Positions 6,853 to 7,789 of a stretch of 7,789 nucleotides of DNA are shown in pieces. The notes under the pieces were generated by a model, which was not told the origin of the DNA, did not search any database, and saw nothing but the letters and a program-made list of their open reading frames with translations. Within the stretch, counting starts at the first letter, position 1. Every line of letters begins with the position of its first letter. Both the position numbers and the translations under genes were made by a program. This stretch comes from Prevotellaceae bacterium (GTDB taxonomy: Bacteria > Bacteroidota > Bacteroidia > Bacteroidales > Paludibacteraceae), in assembly GCA_031255055.1 (NCBI GenBank), contig JAIRTG010000168.1, positions 1 to 7,789 of the forward strand. Direction: 5' to 3'.

Positions 6853-7293
6853 ATGATTATGAAAACAAAAAGTTTCATTCTTTCGTTCACCATGCTATTT
6901 GGCATGACGTCGGTTGCAACAGCACAGGCTCAAAAAGACAACAATAAAGAAACCGTTGTTTTTGACGTCGACATCGACTGTAACAACTGCAAAAACAAAA
7001 TTGAAAAAAACATCCCATTCGAGAAAGGCGTAAAAGCGCTGGATGTTGATATGGACAGTAAGACCGTCACGGTCACCTACGACCCGAAAAAAACAGACAT
7101 TGCCTCTTTGCAGGAAGGATTTAAAAAAATCGGTAAAGAAGCAAAACCGGTAAAAGGAGCCTGTTGTGCAAAGTCGGGCGACGGCGAAAAGAAAGCTTGT
7201 TGTAAAGAAGGCGGCTCCGGATGTAAAAAAGCCGGATGCGACCATGCAAGTACATGTAGCCACGAAAAGGCAAAACCGGAAGGTCACAAATAG
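6853..7293 (+). CDS. Secreted heavy-metal-associated (HMA) protein with Cys-rich tail
   Basis: A 146-residue periplasmic metal-binding protein. A signal peptide (to about residue 24-26, ATAQA) is followed by one HMA domain at about 33-100. Its metal motif is DCNNC (42-46, Cys43 and Cys46), then KNKIEKNIPFEKGVKAL, as in the Bacteroidetes branch of the family; the Met of the classic GMTCxxC loop is replaced. After the domain comes a Lys/Gly-rich tail with seven Cys (104, 105, 116, 117, 124, 129, 135) and three His (131, 137, 145), much like a small metallothionein fused to the end. This gives nine thiols in all, suited to binding several Cu(I) or similar ions. It lies 50 bp after the receptor gene and is probably co-transcribed; TATCTTTA (6837-6844) is a weak internal promoter candidate. 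Either ATG 6853 or 6859 may be used. It may take metal from the receptor or buffer excess. Confidence 0.9.
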   Translation: MIMKTKSFILSFTMLFGMTSVATAQAQKDNNKETVVFDVDIDCNNCKNKIEKNIPFEKGVKALDVDMDSKTVTVTYDPKKTDIASLQEGFKKIGKEAKPVKGACCAKSGDGEKKACCKEGGSGCKKAGCDHASTCSHEKAKPEGHK

Positions 7294-7310
7294 GGTGAAG
7301 CCGGAAGGTT

Positions 7311-7359
7311 GAAAAAAAAGAGACTGTGCCACGACAAAGGTTCGGTCTCTTCTTTTTTT
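7311..7359 (+). terminator. Strong intrinsic terminator closing the metal cassette
   Basis: Stem 7318-7330 with 7339-7351: AAGAGAC pairs perfectly with GTCTCTT, and the stem continues upward through TGTGCC/GGTTCG with one mismatch and wobble pairs, over an eight-base loop. It is followed by C and seven T (7353-7359) and preceded by eight A (7312-7319), so it could also act in reverse. It begins 18 bp after the HMA stop codon. Confidence 0.85.
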
Positions 7360-7367
7360 AGAGGAGA

Positions 7368-7400
7368 CCTCAAAAATCGTGTTTAGCGATTAGGTTGAGG
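7368..7400. other. Second hairpin after the terminator
   Basis: CCTCAA (7368-7373) pairs with TTGAGG (7395-7400) and AATCG (7375-7379) with CGATT (7387-7391), separated by a small internal loop, with a seven-base apical loop. There is no T-run, so it is not an intrinsic terminator by itself. It bridges the terminator and the degenerate repeat fragment that follows. Confidence 0.45.
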
Positions 7401-7434
7401 AAGTGGGGAAGTCTCCCTTCACTTCGGCCGCTAC
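7397..7434 (+). repeat. Degenerate, shortened copy of the composite repeat's H1 region
   Basis: This stretch shares GGGGAAGTCTCCC, then a CTTC-GCC-like segment and CGCTAC, with the H1-H2 part of the full element at 7481-7531, but lacks most of H2 and all of H3. It has its own hairpin: GAAGTG (7399-7404) pairs with CACTTC (about 7419-7424), enclosing GGGA/TCCC, with a two-base bulge. It looks like a decayed or partial tandem copy just upstream of the intact one. Confidence 0.5.
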
Positions 7435-7440
7435 GGTGTC

Positions 7441-7698
7441 TTTCTTGAAGAAAGAGAAAGAGAAAGAGAAAGATAAGTAGGAGGGGGAAGTCTCCCCCTC
7501 GCTTCAGCCCGCCTGCGGCGGTCTTCCGCTACCCCCACTGCGGGGCGCTGCCCCGCAACGCCCCGTAAGACAATGATTAAATAGTGATTAGTGATTAGTG
7601 ATTAGTGATTAGTGATTAGTGATTAGTGATTAGTGATTAGTGATTAGCAAGTTCGCCATGTTTAACAATTAATCGTTAATCACTAATCACTAATCACT
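7441..7698 (+). repeat. Composite hairpin repeat, right copy (downstream of the HMA gene)
   Basis: The same element as at 263-489, here on the plus strand. In order: a 7-bp-arm palindrome around TTCTTGAAGAA (7440-7454); four AGAAAG hexamers (7449-7472, three in the left copy); H1, arms 7481-7488 and 7493-7500 with loop AGTC; H2, CCGCC-TGC-GGCGG at 7509-7521; H3, GCGGGGC-GCT-GCCCCGC at 7540-7556; a run of the heptamer GATTAGT with eight full units and a partial one (7586-7647); the spacer TTCGCCATG (7652-7660); and three inverted heptamers TAATCAC (7677-7697). The heptamer run and its inverted partner can fold into a large hairpin. It has no reading frame of note and lies beyond the cassette terminator, so any transcript of it would come from readthrough or its own promoter. 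Confidence 0.78.
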
Positions 7699-7789
7699 TT
7701 AACCTTCGTTGTATGGATCACGTTATTCGATTCGCTTGTCGCCCGTCAATGGTCGGGTACATTCCATTCTAATGTCACGATGCGTGCCC
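7699..7789. other. Unassigned window end
   Basis: No gene, repeat match or promoter can be supported here. A 19-codon plus-strand frame (7713-7772) is too short and featureless to call. The stretch may be the edge of a gene or repeat that continues beyond the window. Confidence 0.3.

Noticed and set aside
263..7698. Composite transposon bounded by the inverted composite repeats
   Set aside because: The enclosed genes are housekeeping and metal genes with no transposase or integrase, and the repeats are better explained by their shared position after gene 3' ends.
7713..7772. 19-codon open frame near the window end
   Set aside because: Too short, no leader signal and no recognisable features.

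Overview
The window looks like a chromosomal segment from a member of the order Bacteroidales. The grounds are a prenyltransferase/Maf/DUF2520 gene set of the kind seen in Bacteroidetes, a TonB-dependent receptor with an N-terminal carboxypeptidase-regulatory-like domain, a periplasmic heavy-metal-associated protein of Bacteroidetes type, A/T-rich gene leaders without Shine-Dalgarno sequences, and moderate GC content. Genus cannot be fixed from the sequence alone.

Layout. Positions 1-510 are non-coding and hold two structured repeats: a block at about 8-230 with crossing, pseudoknot-like inverted repeats, and a composite repeat at about 263-489. Then come four minus-strand genes: Maf nucleotide pyrophosphatase (511-1083), a UbiA-family prenyltransferase (1088-2074) and a Rossmann/DUF2520 protein (2096-2881), which form a tight operon read in the order DUF2520, UbiA, Maf; and a separate DUF3298-type lipoprotein (2981-3796). 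A 232-bp divergent intergenic region (3797-4028) carries seven degenerate repeats of about 20-21 bp with helically phased A-tracts. On the plus strand follows a three-gene cassette: a small Cys/His-rich exported protein (4029-4496), a TonB-dependent outer-membrane receptor (4592-6802) and a secreted heavy-metal-associated protein with a Cys-rich tail (6853-7293), closed by a strong intrinsic terminator (7311-7359). Positions 7294-7789 are otherwise non-coding and carry a second copy of the composite repeat (7441-7698) plus a degenerate fragment of it.

How it works together. The minus-strand operon looks like housekeeping: nucleotide-pool cleaning, membrane lipid or quinone prenylation, and an unassigned dehydrogenase-like enzyme. 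The plus-strand cassette is best read as a system for moving or buffering a soft metal, copper being the favoured guess, across the cell envelope: an outer-membrane receptor with a Cys cluster in its plug and two thiol/imidazole-rich exported proteins. The metal is inferred, not shown.

The most unusual content is non-coding. Two copies of a hairpin-rich composite repeat lie just past the 3' ends of Maf and of the heavy-metal gene, in the same orientation relative to the gene they follow, and they differ by changes that preserve stem pairing. The phased repeat array before the metal cassette is the second notable feature.
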